Positions 9,133 through 18,227 of a stretch of DNA of 64,000 bases are shown here, piece by piece. The notes beneath the pieces were generated by a model. It searched no databases, had not been told where the DNA came from, and worked only from the letters and a program-made list of their open reading frames with translations. Origin of the DNA: a virus; IMG/VR virus record IMGVR_UViG_3300046368_000687, positions 34,510-98,509 of that record; one strand, written 5' to 3'. The position numbers were made by a program, and so were the translations under genes. The number at the start of each line of letters is the position of its first letter. The first letter of the stretch is position 1.

Positions 9133-10890
9133 ATGAATAAGTTTAATAATTTTGCATCAGATATGTTTAATAAGATACGTGGACGTTTTACCGACGTAGA
9201 AATTGGTAACGAAAACGGTACTGTAACAAATGTACCCGAAGAAGCTCGCTTTTTTGAATTTGCCTACAAAACAAAAGGCATGGAACTAGGAAAAGTAAGT
9301 GTATCTCTTGATGAAGAAAATGGTGTTACTGTAATTGTTGCAAAAGACTTTGTAAATGGACAAGTAGAATCAATTCAAGACGATTGGTATAACTTTTTAA
9401 AAGAGCTTAGGGTGTTTGCAAAAAAACGCATGTTAAAGTTTGATGTTAGAGATATCAATAAAACAAACTTAGATAAAAGAGATTACGAATTTTTAGCAGT
9501 AAATCGTACCGGAGATAATATGGCAGAATCAGCAATGTATGGTAGCAATAGAATTAGTTACCAAAAAATTGGAAGTGCAAGAATAGCAATTAAGCATTCG
9601 GCTCCAATTAATGTAGAAAGTGCATCAAGTAGAAGAACAAAGATTGGTAGTATTTTTATTGAATCGCCAAGTGGTGAAAAATTTAAATACCCATACAAGC
9701 ATCTAAGTGGTGCAAGAGCTATGGCATTGCATGTTAGTGAAGGCGGTCATGCGTATGACGATTTTGGCAAGTATATTTCCGGCTTGTCAGAAGAGATGTC
9801 AAAACTACGCAAGTTCAATCAATATGTTGGACGTAGTACTGTAATGGCAGAAACACTCGAAGGTTATGGCGATGTTGTTAAAGGCCGTATTAAAGAAGTA
9901 AAACAAACAATTGCAAATTTACAAAAACCTGCATATTACAAAGAAGCTGCTGAAAACTTTGTAGTACCAGTAATTGAAGATGTACCAACTGATATTGCTG
10001 ATAGCTGGGTAGATCAATTAACTATTAAACAGTTCAATGAAGAATTAAAAGATGTATTTCCATACATTTATAACTTAGTAGGCGAAGCTGTAAAACCAAC
10101 AGAATTAGGTCCAGAAGATTTAGTCGCAGAAGCAGTTGAAATGTGCCCAGATGCATGTTGCGGCAAACCTGTAACAGAATGTGCATGTGGACCAGATTGC
10201 AAGCATTGCGACTGTCACGAAAAGAACAAGGCAACAAACGAAACAACAGTAAGCAGTATTGATTCTCTTATTGAAAAAGCAATTGATAAACTAATGGGAC
10301 AGTTTGCTGAAAGTACAGATACTTGTAAGCATTGTGGTTGCGAAGTAGGCAATCCTAAATCAGGATGCGATTGCGAAGAAGATTGTCATGCTGAAGCAGA
10401 CGATACAATGGATGTCAAAATTAACCAAAAAGGGCAACTAGCAAAAGCAGGCACACCAGAACCAGAAGAAGAGCAAAAGACACCAATTGGAGAGTTTATT
10501 CTATCTTATTTTGATAGAGAAAACGGAACTTTTCCTAAAGGCGAAACAGCAGTACTTACTATGGTAGAAAAAGATTATGGTCCTCAATATGTAGAACCAG
10601 CTGCTCAATTTATTGAAAAAGTAGAAGCTATGGTTGCAGAGCGTAACGCACAAAAAGCAGAGTATAGCAGATATCCAGAAACAGAAGTGGCTAAACAGCA
10701 AGGCGAAGGCGAATATAGAGATGCTCGTTTAGCAACTATTCGAAAAGATAGAACCGATCGTTTGAATGCTATTCAAAAAGGTAGAGACGATCGTCAAGCA
10801 GAACTTCAAAAGTCTAGAGATGAAAGATCAATTAAAAATCGAAAAGAAGCAGCAATAAACAGAATTAAGAATTTAGCAGGTTTAAAATAA
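9133..10890 (+). CDS. Cys-rich multidomain protein of unknown function
   Basis: About 585 residues. Three parts can be seen: a folded N-terminal 300 residues, two Cys clusters (about residues 338-366 with eight Cys and 397-418 with six, built on CKHC, CDC and CGC pairs), and a C-terminal Arg/Lys/Glu/Asp coiled coil with a repeating R-x-x-R-D-R pattern. The Cys clusters look like metal-binding knuckles or a metallothionein-like insert. It sits between the large terminase and early genes, and a late promoter element touches its start. No family was recognised; a virion or DNA-associated protein is possible. Confidence 0.7.
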   Translation: MNKFNNFASDMFNKIRGRFTDVEIGNENGTVTNVPEEARFFEFAYKTKGMELGKVSVSLDEENGVTVIVAKDFVNGQVESIQDDWYNFLKELRVFAKKRMLKFDVRDINKTNLDKRDYEFLAVNRTGDNMAESAMYGSNRISYQKIGSARIAIKHSAPINVESASSRRTKIGSIFIESPSGEKFKYPYKHLSGARAMALHVSEGGHAYDDFGKYISGLSEEMSKLRKFNQYVGRSTVMAETLEGYGDVVKGRIKEVKQTIANLQKPAYYKEAAENFVVPVIEDVPTDIADSWVDQLTIKQFNEELKDVFPYIYNLVGEAVKPTELGPEDLVAEAVEMCPDACCGKPVTECACGPDCKHCDCHEKNKATNETTVSSIDSLIEKAIDKLMGQFAESTDTCKHCGCEVGNPKSGCDCEEDCHAEADDTMDVKINQKGQLAKAGTPEPEEEQKTPIGEFILSYFDRENGTFPKGETAVLTMVEKDYGPQYVEPAAQFIEKVEAMVAERNAQKAEYSRYPETEVAKQQGEGEYRDARLATIRKDRTDRLNAIQKGRDDRQAELQKSRDERSIKNRKEAAINRIKNLAGLK

Positions 10891-10896
10891 TCACTA

Positions 10897-11640
10897 ATGA
10901 AAAAAGAAAAGTTGTGGATATTTGGAGATAGTCATTGCGATCCTACATATAGAAATGACTTAACCTATGTAGCATGGCCTGTAGCTATTAAGAAAACAAT
11001 AAAAGTAATAAATTACTCGGTAGCCGGTTCAGGCCCAGATTACCAACTGCAAAGATTTATAGACGCAGTTAAAAAATCAAAAAAAGAAAAACTTAAAAAT
11101 ATTAGTGTATTTTTTGTTATACCTAGTATATACAGATTTAATTTAAAATTTATAAATAATCAAACCCCAAGACACCAGTCTTACTCAGAAGTTTATGCTG
11201 TTCATCTTAATAACAACTGGGATCTAGAAACAAGAGAAGAAATGCTAAATCTTGTAGGCGAATCATTCGGTGAACGTTGTTCATTTCTTGATTTGTTTTT
11301 ACATGAATATGTTTTACACAGTACATATACTCAAACCGAAATGTTAAAAATTATTACAATCCTTAAAGAAATGAGCAAATATTTTAAAAAAATGTATGTA
11401 GTTTCTGCAGGATGCCCAGTTGATTTGGAATTTCGCAAGGGTTTCAGGCTCTCTATTGAAAATACTAAAAATTTTTATTGCTCTAAAGATACAGTATATA
11501 ACGTTTTTCCACCAACGTACGGTTTCGGCAATGATCCGCGTAACAATCATCTTCCTAAACACGCACATAAAAATTTACTTACAAAAATAGAAAATTGGTT
11601 GCATACTGGAAACACATTTGATTTTAAAGAAATAGACTAG
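10897..11640 (+). CDS. SGNH/GDSL hydrolase-like protein
   Basis: A 247-residue protein opening with WIFGDSHCDP, the GDS block I that carries the catalytic Ser of SGNH hydrolases, followed by a VAGSGPDYQ block near residue 45 that matches the block II Gly region. A C-terminal DPRNNHLPKHAH segment can supply the Asp-x-x-His pair. Such enzymes remove or move acyl groups on glycans and lipids. Two more SGNH-like proteins occur in this window (25046 and 39921), so acyl editing of surface glycan is a recurring theme. Confidence 0.65.
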   Translation: MKKEKLWIFGDSHCDPTYRNDLTYVAWPVAIKKTIKVINYSVAGSGPDYQLQRFIDAVKKSKKEKLKNISVFFVIPSIYRFNLKFINNQTPRHQSYSEVYAVHLNNNWDLETREEMLNLVGESFGERCSFLDLFLHEYVLHSTYTQTEMLKIITILKEMSKYFKKMYVVSAGCPVDLEFRKGFRLSIENTKNFYCSKDTVYNVFPPTYGFGNDPRNNHLPKHAHKNLLTKIENWLHTGNTFDFKEID

Positions 11641-11647
11641 AAAAGAC

Positions 11648-11676
11648 TTGACAAGGTAAATAAAACAGTGTAGTAT
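11648..11676 (+). promoter_or_regulatory. Sigma70-type promoter for gp32
   Basis: TTGACA (11648-11653), a 17-bp spacer and TAGTAT (11671-11676) stand 67 bp upstream of the gp32 start. Early or middle expression from host RNA polymerase is implied. Confidence 0.75.
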
Positions 11677-11743
11677 GTAATAGTACTGCACATTAAGGCA
11701 TACAACAACACAAGACATAGGCAACATTATAGGAGGCATAACT

Positions 11744-12739
11744 ATGGCATCATTAGCAGAAATTAGAGCAAAACTTAAAGAACAAGAAGCCGGCGCAGGC
11801 GGTCAACGCACAGGCGGTGGCGACAACGCAATTTACCCATTTTGGAATATGAAAGAAGGCGAACAAACTACTCTTCGCTTCTTACCTGATGGGGACGATT
11901 CAAACACTTTCTTCTGGAAAGAACGTTTGATGATTAAACTTCCATTTAGCGGTATTAAGGGCGACACAAGTTCACGCCCAGTACAAGTACAAGTTCCATG
12001 CATGGAAATGTACGGCGAATCCTGTGGCATTCTACAGGAAGTACGTGGTTGGTTTAAAGATCCAGCATTAGAAGATATGGGTCGTAAATATTGGAAGAAA
12101 CGTTCATATATCTTCCAAGGATTTGTTACAGATAATCCACTAGCAGAGGACTCTACACCAGAAAATCCTGTTAGACGTTTTATTATTGGTCCACAAATCT
12201 TTCAGTTAATTAAGGCAGCTCTTATGGATCCAGATATGGAAGAATTACCAACAGATTATACTGCTGGTGTAGACTTCCGTCTTGCAAAAGGTTCCAAAGG
12301 TGGATATGCAGATTACGGCGCAAGTAATTGGGCACGTAGAGAGCGTCCACTAAGTGACAGTGAGATGAATGCAGTTAATACACACGGACTGTTTAATCTC
12401 AACGACTTCCTTCCTAAAAAGCCAGACGAAGTGGCTGTTAAAGTTCTTGCAGAAATGTTTGAAGCAAGTGTAGATGGCGAAGCCTACGATCCAGATCGTT
12501 GGAGTCAATATTTCCGCCCAGCAGGCATGCAAGCACGTACAGGCGATCCGTCAAAGCCAGCATCACCACAAGCAACGGCTGTTAGTCAAAGTGCTCCAGC
12601 TCCTGCTCCAGCAGTAGACACACGTAATGATGATATTCCGTTTAAGTCTAATGAAGAAGTTGCAGCAGAAGCAGCACCAGCGCCAGCTGAAGGTGGAGCA
12701 CAAGATATCCTTGCAATGATTCGTTCACGTCAAGGTTGA
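11744..12739 (+). CDS. gp32: Single-stranded DNA-binding protein (gp32-like)
   Basis: A 331-residue T4 gp32 homologue (T4: 301) that coats ssDNA and organises replication and recombination proteins. Visible parts are a short basic N-terminal cooperativity arm (LAEIRAKLKEQE), the OB-fold core with PFWNMKEGEQTTLRFLPDGD near residue 30 and aromatic-rich strands, and an acidic/Ala-Pro-rich C-terminal tail that in T4 recruits partner proteins. The ribosome site is TAGGAGG. It is flanked by its own promoter and terminator, so it is a single-gene unit. Confidence 0.93.
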   Translation: MASLAEIRAKLKEQEAGAGGQRTGGGDNAIYPFWNMKEGEQTTLRFLPDGDDSNTFFWKERLMIKLPFSGIKGDTSSRPVQVQVPCMEMYGESCGILQEVRGWFKDPALEDMGRKYWKKRSYIFQGFVTDNPLAEDSTPENPVRRFIIGPQIFQLIKAALMDPDMEELPTDYTAGVDFRLAKGSKGGYADYGASNWARRERPLSDSEMNAVNTHGLFNLNDFLPKKPDEVAVKVLAEMFEASVDGEAYDPDRWSQYFRPAGMQARTGDPSKPASPQATAVSQSAPAPAPAVDTRNDDIPFKSNEEVAAEAAPAPAEGGAQDILAMIRSRQG

Positions 12740-12749
12740 TAAACTATAG

Positions 12750-12778
12750 TGGGGGAGCAATCCCCCATTACGCTTTTT
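12750..12778 (+). terminator. Intrinsic terminator after gp32
   Basis: TGGGGGA-GCAA-TCCCCCA (12750-12767) is a perfect 7-bp stem with a GNRA-type tetraloop, followed within 9 bases by a T-run. Confidence 0.9.
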
Positions 12779-12792
12779 AGATAGGAGAAACA

Positions 12793-13932
12793 ATGGTCAG
12801 TAAAACATTCGATCCAACGAAATTCCGTAATTCGTTGACAAAATCTATTACGGGTATGAGTGCAGGTTTCAACGATCCAACTGATTGGATTAGTACAGGT
12901 AACTTTGCACTTAACTATTTGCTAAGTGGTGACTTTCAAAAAGGTATTCCGCTAGGCAAGGTGTCGGTATTTGCAGGCGAATCAGGTGCAGGCAAATCTT
13001 ATATTGTGTCAGGTAATATTGTAAAATACGCACAAGACCAAGGTATCTTTGTTGTCCTTATTGACAGTGAAAATGCACTTGACGAAACTTGGCTACAAGC
13101 ACTAAAGGTAGACACAGACGAAAGTAAATTACTTAAACTTAATATGGCAATGATTGATGATGTTGCTAAAACAGTTAGTACATTTATGGAAGACTACAAA
13201 GCAATGAACGAAGAAGATCGTCCAAAAGTATTGTTTGTAGTTGACTCACTTGGTATGCTTATGTCGCCTACTGAAATGGACCAGTTCCAAAAAGGTGATA
13301 TGAAGGGCGACTTTGGTCGTAAGGCAAAAGCACTTAAAGCACTTGTAACTAACTGTGTTAACATGTTTGGTAGTTACAATGTAGGCATGTGTGTAACTAA
13401 CCACACGTATGCATCGCAAGATATGTTTGATCCAGATGACAAGATCTCAGGTGGTTCGGGTTTTGTGTATGCAAGTAGTATGGTTGTTGCTATGAAGAAA
13501 CTTAAACTTAAAGTGGATGCAGACGGCAACAAAACATCACAAGTACATGGTATTAGAGCAGCGTGTAAAGTAATGAAAACACGTTACAACAAACCGTTTG
13601 AAAGTGTACAAGTTGAGATTCCATATGAAACAGGTATGGATCCATATTCAGGTATGTTTGACTTGATGGATGCAAAAGGACTACTAGAAAAGAAAGGTAA
13701 TCGTTACGAGTATGTTATGAGTAACGGCGAACCTATTCTAGAATTCCGCAAGCGTTGGACAGGCGAATTACTCGATAAGGTTATGGCAGATTTGCCAGCT
13801 AAAGAAGCACAAGTTGCAGCCGATGAAGCAGAAGCTGAACGGTTGGCAAGAGAAGCAGAACTAGCTGAATTAGAAGCCGAATTGGTAAATACCGATGATA
13901 ACTTAATCGAGGAAACTGCTGAAAATGGATGA
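12793..13932 (+). CDS. uvsX: RecA-like recombinase UvsX
   Basis: A 379-residue strand-exchange protein (T4 UvsX: 391). Walker A is GESGAGKS at residues 62-69, and the Walker B strand is VLFVVDSLGML near 147-157. Loop regions and IRAACKVMKTRYNKPF follow the UvsX pattern. The C-terminus is acidic (repeated E-A-E), as in T4 UvsX, where the tail modulates DNA binding. Ribosome site ATAGGAG. The next three genes overlap or abut it, forming a recombination operon with uvsY. Confidence 0.95.
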   Translation: MVSKTFDPTKFRNSLTKSITGMSAGFNDPTDWISTGNFALNYLLSGDFQKGIPLGKVSVFAGESGAGKSYIVSGNIVKYAQDQGIFVVLIDSENALDETWLQALKVDTDESKLLKLNMAMIDDVAKTVSTFMEDYKAMNEEDRPKVLFVVDSLGMLMSPTEMDQFQKGDMKGDFGRKAKALKALVTNCVNMFGSYNVGMCVTNHTYASQDMFDPDDKISGGSGFVYASSMVVAMKKLKLKVDADGNKTSQVHGIRAACKVMKTRYNKPFESVQVEIPYETGMDPYSGMFDLMDAKGLLEKKGNRYEYVMSNGEPILEFRKRWTGELLDKVMADLPAKEAQVAADEAEAERLAREAELAELEAELVNTDDNLIEETAENG

Positions 13933-14149
13933 AGACCAAATTGCTGACATCTGGAACTTATTTAAAAACTATCTAGATAAGAAACAGCCAGAACTTGTAG
14001 CTGAAAAATTTGTTGATTTACTAGTTGATTATGGTGTTGACGACTTGACATTAAAATCTTCACTTGGCAATGATAAACTTTTAGATGCTGCAATTCAATA
14101 CTACTTAGAAGATGAAGACGACGAAGACGAACAAGAGTGGGATGAGTAA
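13925..14149 (+). CDS. Small acidic protein between uvsX and uvsY
   Basis: 74 residues, overlapping uvsX by 8 bases and the next start by one. The last 15 residues are nearly all Asp or Glu. No family recognised. The acidic tail resembles the C-terminus of gp32 and UvsX, so a role as a partner or DNA mimic in recombination is possible but unproven. Confidence 0.7.
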   Translation: MDEDQIADIWNLFKNYLDKKQPELVAEKFVDLLVDYGVDDLTLKSSLGNDKLLDAAIQYYLEDEDDEDEQEWDE

Positions 14150-14604
14150 TGGGATGGTATTCAGATGTATCACGTGATATCTCTAAAATTCCAAGTGCTA
14201 TACAATATTTTGAAACTGAACTTGTAGAAGCAAAACGTGAAGTTAGACTCAAAGGTAATGTTGAAAAAGCAGCAGCTGAGATGCCAGGAATTGTTGAACA
14301 GCGGTTTAACCAACTTCAAGAAATAGAAGCAATTCTAAACTATTTAAATATTGAACTACGTAGATTGCGTAGTTCATTTTTTAAGAAATATCTTGAGAAC
14401 TATCAACGAGCTCTGTCAAGCCGTGACGTTGAAAAATACGTAGACGGTGAGGCAGACGTTGTTGACTACGAAAAGATTATCAACGAGTTTGCACTAATGC
14501 GTAACAAATGGTTAGGCGTACTTAAAGCACTTGATCAAAAGCAATGGCAAATTACTAATGTTGTAAAACTTAGAGTTGCTGGCATGGAGGATGCATCACT
14601 ATAA
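14149..14604 (+). CDS. uvsY: Recombination mediator UvsY-like
   Basis: A 151-residue helical protein (T4 UvsY: 137). The C-terminal half (MRNKWLGVLKAL near residue 118, QWQITNVVKLRVAGMEDA at the end) matches the pattern of marine T4-type UvsY proteins, which load UvsX onto gp32-covered ssDNA. Being in the same operon as uvsX supports the call. The overlap with both neighbours suggests coupled translation. Confidence 0.72.
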   Translation: MGWYSDVSRDISKIPSAIQYFETELVEAKREVRLKGNVEKAAAEMPGIVEQRFNQLQEIEAILNYLNIELRRLRSSFFKKYLENYQRALSSRDVEKYVDGEADVVDYEKIINEFALMRNKWLGVLKALDQKQWQITNVVKLRVAGMEDASL

Positions 14605-15143
14605 TGGCACATAGCGCAGAATATTTAAAACAATTAAAAACTTTACACAGTAAGTCAGCGTTTGGAAGCGGCGCTGACATTCCTAAAATAGTTAAAGAAA
14701 TTCTTGATAGCGGCGAAGTAAATAGCTTTTTAGATTTTGGAAGTGGCAAAGGATATCTTTCACAAGCAATTTCCAAAGAGTATCCCGATATTAAGTTGTA
14801 CACATATGATCCAGTGACAAGCCCAATTGACTTGCCTGAGCAAGTTGACATGACTTATAGTAGTGATGTTCTTGAACATGTTGAAATAGATATGTTAGAA
14901 AAAACACTAGACGATTTATTTAATAGAACAACAAAGTATCAATATCATTTAATTGCCTGTCATCCAGCAAAGAAAAAACTAAGCGACGGACGCAATGCAC
15001 ATTTAATTATTGAAGATCCAAAATGGTGGAAAAGACAACTCGATAGATACAACTGGACAATTACATACAAGAATATCACTGAACGTTATGTACAAAAATT
15101 TAATATAAATGTTATTAAATATATTACGGTGCTCAAAAAATGA
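14604..15143 (+). CDS. Class I SAM-dependent methyltransferase
   Basis: 179 residues with a Rossmann methyltransferase motif I FLDFGSGKGYLS near residues 38-49, an acidic motif II (LYTYDP) and the post-motif SSDVLEHVE common in small-molecule and glycan O-methyltransferases. It is translationally coupled to uvsY upstream and to an FkbM-type methyltransferase downstream. The substrate is unknown; the location at the head of the glycan block suggests sugar methylation. Confidence 0.8.
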   Translation: MAHSAEYLKQLKTLHSKSAFGSGADIPKIVKEILDSGEVNSFLDFGSGKGYLSQAISKEYPDIKLYTYDPVTSPIDLPEQVDMTYSSDVLEHVEIDMLEKTLDDLFNRTTKYQYHLIACHPAKKKLSDGRNAHLIIEDPKWWKRQLDRYNWTITYKNITERYVQKFNINVIKYITVLKK

Positions 15144-15760
15144 AACTAGTACATAATTATTGGATGCCAACATCAGACGATCATTTTGAACGTCTAATTA
15201 ATAAAAGAATAAAAAAAGGCGGGCCGCCTGAATATCAAGATGATGTTAGAGACGAAGCATACAAATATGTAACTGATTTTAACATAGCAATTGATGTAGG
15301 TGCAAATGTAGGCTTGTGGGCAAAACCTCTTTCTAAAAAGTTTAATCGTGTATTTGCATACGAACCACTTGAACAAGTATATATTTGTTTAGAAAGAAAT
15401 GTTAATCCATCAAAAGTTTATATTAATAAATTTGCACTTGGTAGTACAAACAATAAAGTAAACATGGTATACGATCATATAAACACAGGCGGTAGCTATG
15501 TAAGCGAAGTTGGCACAGGATCAATTGATATAAAAAGAATGGACGATTTAAATCTTCCAAAGTTTGGCTTGTTAAAAATTGATTGCGAACGTCACGAACT
15601 TGAAGTTCTTAAAGGTGCAATTGAAACGATACTAAAATATAAACCAATTATTGTTTGTGAACAACAAGCCGATACAGACGAATGCGCAGGGTTATTTTTA
15701 AAGTCTTACGGTGCAAGAGAAATTACTAATGTCAGAAAAGACTATATCTTCGGCTGGTAG
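15140..15760 (+). CDS. FkbM-family methyltransferase
   Basis: 206 residues. AIDVGANVGLWAKPL (near 52-66), FAYEPLEQ and LLKIDCERHELEVLKGA (near 148-164) are the standard blocks of FkbM O-methyltransferases, which often act on polysaccharides. It overlaps the previous methyltransferase by 4 bases (ATGA), so the two are made together. Confidence 0.85.
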   Translation: MKLVHNYWMPTSDDHFERLINKRIKKGGPPEYQDDVRDEAYKYVTDFNIAIDVGANVGLWAKPLSKKFNRVFAYEPLEQVYICLERNVNPSKVYINKFALGSTNNKVNMVYDHINTGGSYVSEVGTGSIDIKRMDDLNLPKFGLLKIDCERHELEVLKGAIETILKYKPIIVCEQQADTDECAGLFLKSYGAREITNVRKDYIFGW

Positions 15761-15764
15761 TAAG

Positions 15765-15770
15765 TAAATA
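15765..15770 (+). promoter_or_regulatory. Late promoter element before cytidylyltransferase-cupin gene
   Basis: TAAATA ends five bases before the ATG at 15776. Confidence 0.45.
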
Positions 15771-15775
15771 CCTAC

Positions 15776-16540
15776 ATGAATACAGTATTAGTAACTGGTG
15801 GATTTGATCCACTACACTCTGGACATATTGAATATTTTAAATCAGCAAAGCAATTAGGCAATAGACTAGTTGTTGGACTTAACAGCGATACATGGTTAGA
15901 GAATAAAAAAGGCAAAGCCTTTATGCCGTTTGAAGAACGTGCAAATATTGTTAGACATCTTGAAATGGTTGACGATGTTATATTAGTTGAAGACGATGAC
16001 ACCGGCGGCACAACAAAAGCAATTGGGTATCTTTTACAAACAACAACTGGTAAACTTATTGTTGCAAACGGCGGCGATAGAGTTGAAGGTGAAATTCCTG
16101 AACAAATAATGTATGGCAACAATAGAGATGTAGAATTTGTTTTTGGTATTGGCGGCGAAGACAAAAAGAATTCAAGTAGCTGGATACTTAGTAACTGGGA
16201 AAAGCCAGTTACTGAACGTGCATGGGGATCATATAAAATATTAGATCGCAACGGCGAATGGCAAGTAAAAGAATTGTCGTTTGAAGAAGGTCGTGCGCTT
16301 AGTGATCAACGACATTTTAGTCGTAGTGAACACTGGCATGTTGTTGACGGTGTAATTGTTATGATGCTAGAAGACCGCGAAGGACGAAAGACAACTCGTA
16401 CACTAATACCTGGCGATAGTATAGATATACCAACTGCGTATTGGCACAAAGCTATTAATATTGGAAACAATACAGCTAAAGTAATTGAAGTTTGGCTTGG
16501 AAAAGAATTAACGGAGAACGACATTGAAAGAAGAGATTGA
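15776..16540 (+). CDS. Cytidylyltransferase-like domain fused to mannose-6-phosphate isomerase-type cupin
   Basis: 254 residues in two domains. Residues 1-135 are a nucleotidyltransferase of the HxGH class (HSGH at 14-17, preceded by VTGGFDPL), as in glycerol-3-phosphate cytidylyltransferases and RfaE/HldE C-termini. Residues 145-254 start with ERAWGSYKIL and contain SEHWHVVDG and PTAYWHKAIN, the blocks of the type II mannose-6-phosphate isomerase cupin normally attached to GDP-mannose pyrophosphorylase. A nucleotide-sugar or nucleotide-polyol synthetic role is likely; the exact sugar cannot be read. Confidence 0.8.
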   Translation: MNTVLVTGGFDPLHSGHIEYFKSAKQLGNRLVVGLNSDTWLENKKGKAFMPFEERANIVRHLEMVDDVILVEDDDTGGTTKAIGYLLQTTTGKLIVANGGDRVEGEIPEQIMYGNNRDVEFVFGIGGEDKKNSSSWILSNWEKPVTERAWGSYKILDRNGEWQVKELSFEEGRALSDQRHFSRSEHWHVVDGVIVMMLEDREGRKTTRTLIPGDSIDIPTAYWHKAINIGNNTAKVIEVWLGKELTENDIERRD

Positions 16541-18227
16541 AGATAAGTTAAGAGTTTTTGTAGGATGGGACAGTCGTGAAGACATTGCGTTTCAAGTATG
16601 CAAACAAACTATTTTAGATAAAGCTACTGTGCCAGTACATGTCGAGCCGCTAAAACAACGAGACCTAAGAAAAGCACAGATCTATACAAGAGAAACAGAT
16701 GCACTAGCATCAACTGAATTTACTTTTACAAGATTTTTAATTCCTCACTTGATGAATTACAAAGGATGGGCATTATTTGTAGATTGTGATTTTGTATTTC
16801 TAGAAGACATTGCTAAGTTGTTTGATCAGTGTGACGACAAGTATGCGGTAATGTGTGCTCACCACGACTATACACCTAAAGAAGGACTAAAAATGGATGG
16901 TAAGCAACAGCATAATTATCCAAGAAAAAACTGGTCTAGTTGTATGCTAATCAACTGTGGACACCCAAGCAATGAAAGATTAACTGCTGAGTTAGTAAAC
17001 AAAGAATCAACTACAGGTGCATTTTTACATCGATTTAGTTGGTTAAGTGATGACGAAGTAGGCGAAATTAGTCACAAATGGAATTGGTTAGTTGGATGGT
17101 ATAAGGAACCAGAAGACGGTAAACCAAAAGCATTACACTATACAGAAGGCGGTCCTTGGTTTAAACAATATCAAGATTGCGAATATGCACTTGACTGGTA
17201 TAGAGGAAAAATTAGATATCTAGAAACTCAAGTAGAGAATTCAAAAAAAAAATTAGAACGCAGTAAAGACAAGATGAAACTTACAATGGATTTAGATTTG
17301 CCCGCCAAAACTAAAACCTATTTTCATAATTTATTAAACAGCTGGATAGACCCTAACGAGCATGTTTATAAATCTAAAGAAAGTATAAAAAAGTTTGAGG
17401 AGAGAAACGTGGGTATTAAAGTTGCAGCAATTGCACCGGCCGAAGACGATGGATTTAATCTTCGTAAGAAAAACGCATTATACGATCCGTACTTAGAAGA
17501 TTTTATTATCGGATGTAACGGAACTATTAGTGAGTTTGACAGAGAGAAAAAATCAGACAACACACTAATAATTCGCGGCCTGGGCGGCGGCGGACAGAAA
17601 GCTCTAAAACATTGTATTGAAAACGATCGTAATTATTATGCTATCGACACTGGCTACTTACAACCAGGAACAAAAAAAGAATATCATCGAATTACGTACA
17701 ACAATCTACAACAACAAGGCCCGATTATTGAACGCCCGTTTGATAGGCTTGAAAGATTAAAATATAAATTACCAAAATATAGAGAAGGCGAGCATATATT
17801 ACTATGTCCTCCAAGTTTAAAAGTTATGAAATTTTATGGCGAAGATCTCGACAAATGGATTGCTCGTACAACAACCGAAATTAGAAAATACACTGATAGA
17901 AGAATTATAGTTAGGCAAAAACCAATACGTAGAGACAGAGTTACTAATGATACAATTTGGAAAGCCCTTGATAATGCATATTGTCTAGTTACATATAATA
18001 GTATTGCAGCAACTGAAGCTCTACTACATCGTCGTCCAGCAATAGCACTTGCACCTAATGCAGCAACAGCATTATGTAATACACAAATATCTGATATTGA
18101 AGGTAATTTAAATCGCTATGGCGAAGACGAAACATATGCATTTGCAGCACACCTTTCATATTGCCAATTTACTGCACAAGAAATGCGTAATGGAAAAGCG
18201 TGGCAAATTTTAAATGAAAGTCGTTAG
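16524..18227 (+). CDS. Two-domain glycosyltransferase
   Basis: 567 residues starting at a TTG behind ACGGAG and overlapping the previous gene by 17 bases. The N-terminal 220 residues resemble GT-A enzymes of the GT8 type (RVFVGWDSREDIAF, then the metal-binding DCD at 87-89 in FVDCDFVFLED). A short coiled coil follows (about 230-260). The C-terminal 250 residues contain HILLCPPS and RRIIVRQKP and are related to the whole of the proteins at 18214 and 19984, a capsule-synthesis-like GT-B domain. Probably transfers two residues or couples polymerisation steps. Confidence 0.7.
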   Translation: MKEEIEDKLRVFVGWDSREDIAFQVCKQTILDKATVPVHVEPLKQRDLRKAQIYTRETDALASTEFTFTRFLIPHLMNYKGWALFVDCDFVFLEDIAKLFDQCDDKYAVMCAHHDYTPKEGLKMDGKQQHNYPRKNWSSCMLINCGHPSNERLTAELVNKESTTGAFLHRFSWLSDDEVGEISHKWNWLVGWYKEPEDGKPKALHYTEGGPWFKQYQDCEYALDWYRGKIRYLETQVENSKKKLERSKDKMKLTMDLDLPAKTKTYFHNLLNSWIDPNEHVYKSKESIKKFEERNVGIKVAAIAPAEDDGFNLRKKNALYDPYLEDFIIGCNGTISEFDREKKSDNTLIIRGLGGGGQKALKHCIENDRNYYAIDTGYLQPGTKKEYHRITYNNLQQQGPIIERPFDRLERLKYKLPKYREGEHILLCPPSLKVMKFYGEDLDKWIARTTTEIRKYTDRRIIVRQKPIRRDRVTNDTIWKALDNAYCLVTYNSIAATEALLHRRPAIALAPNAATALCNTQISDIEGNLNRYGEDETYAFAAHLSYCQFTAQEMRNGKAWQILNESR

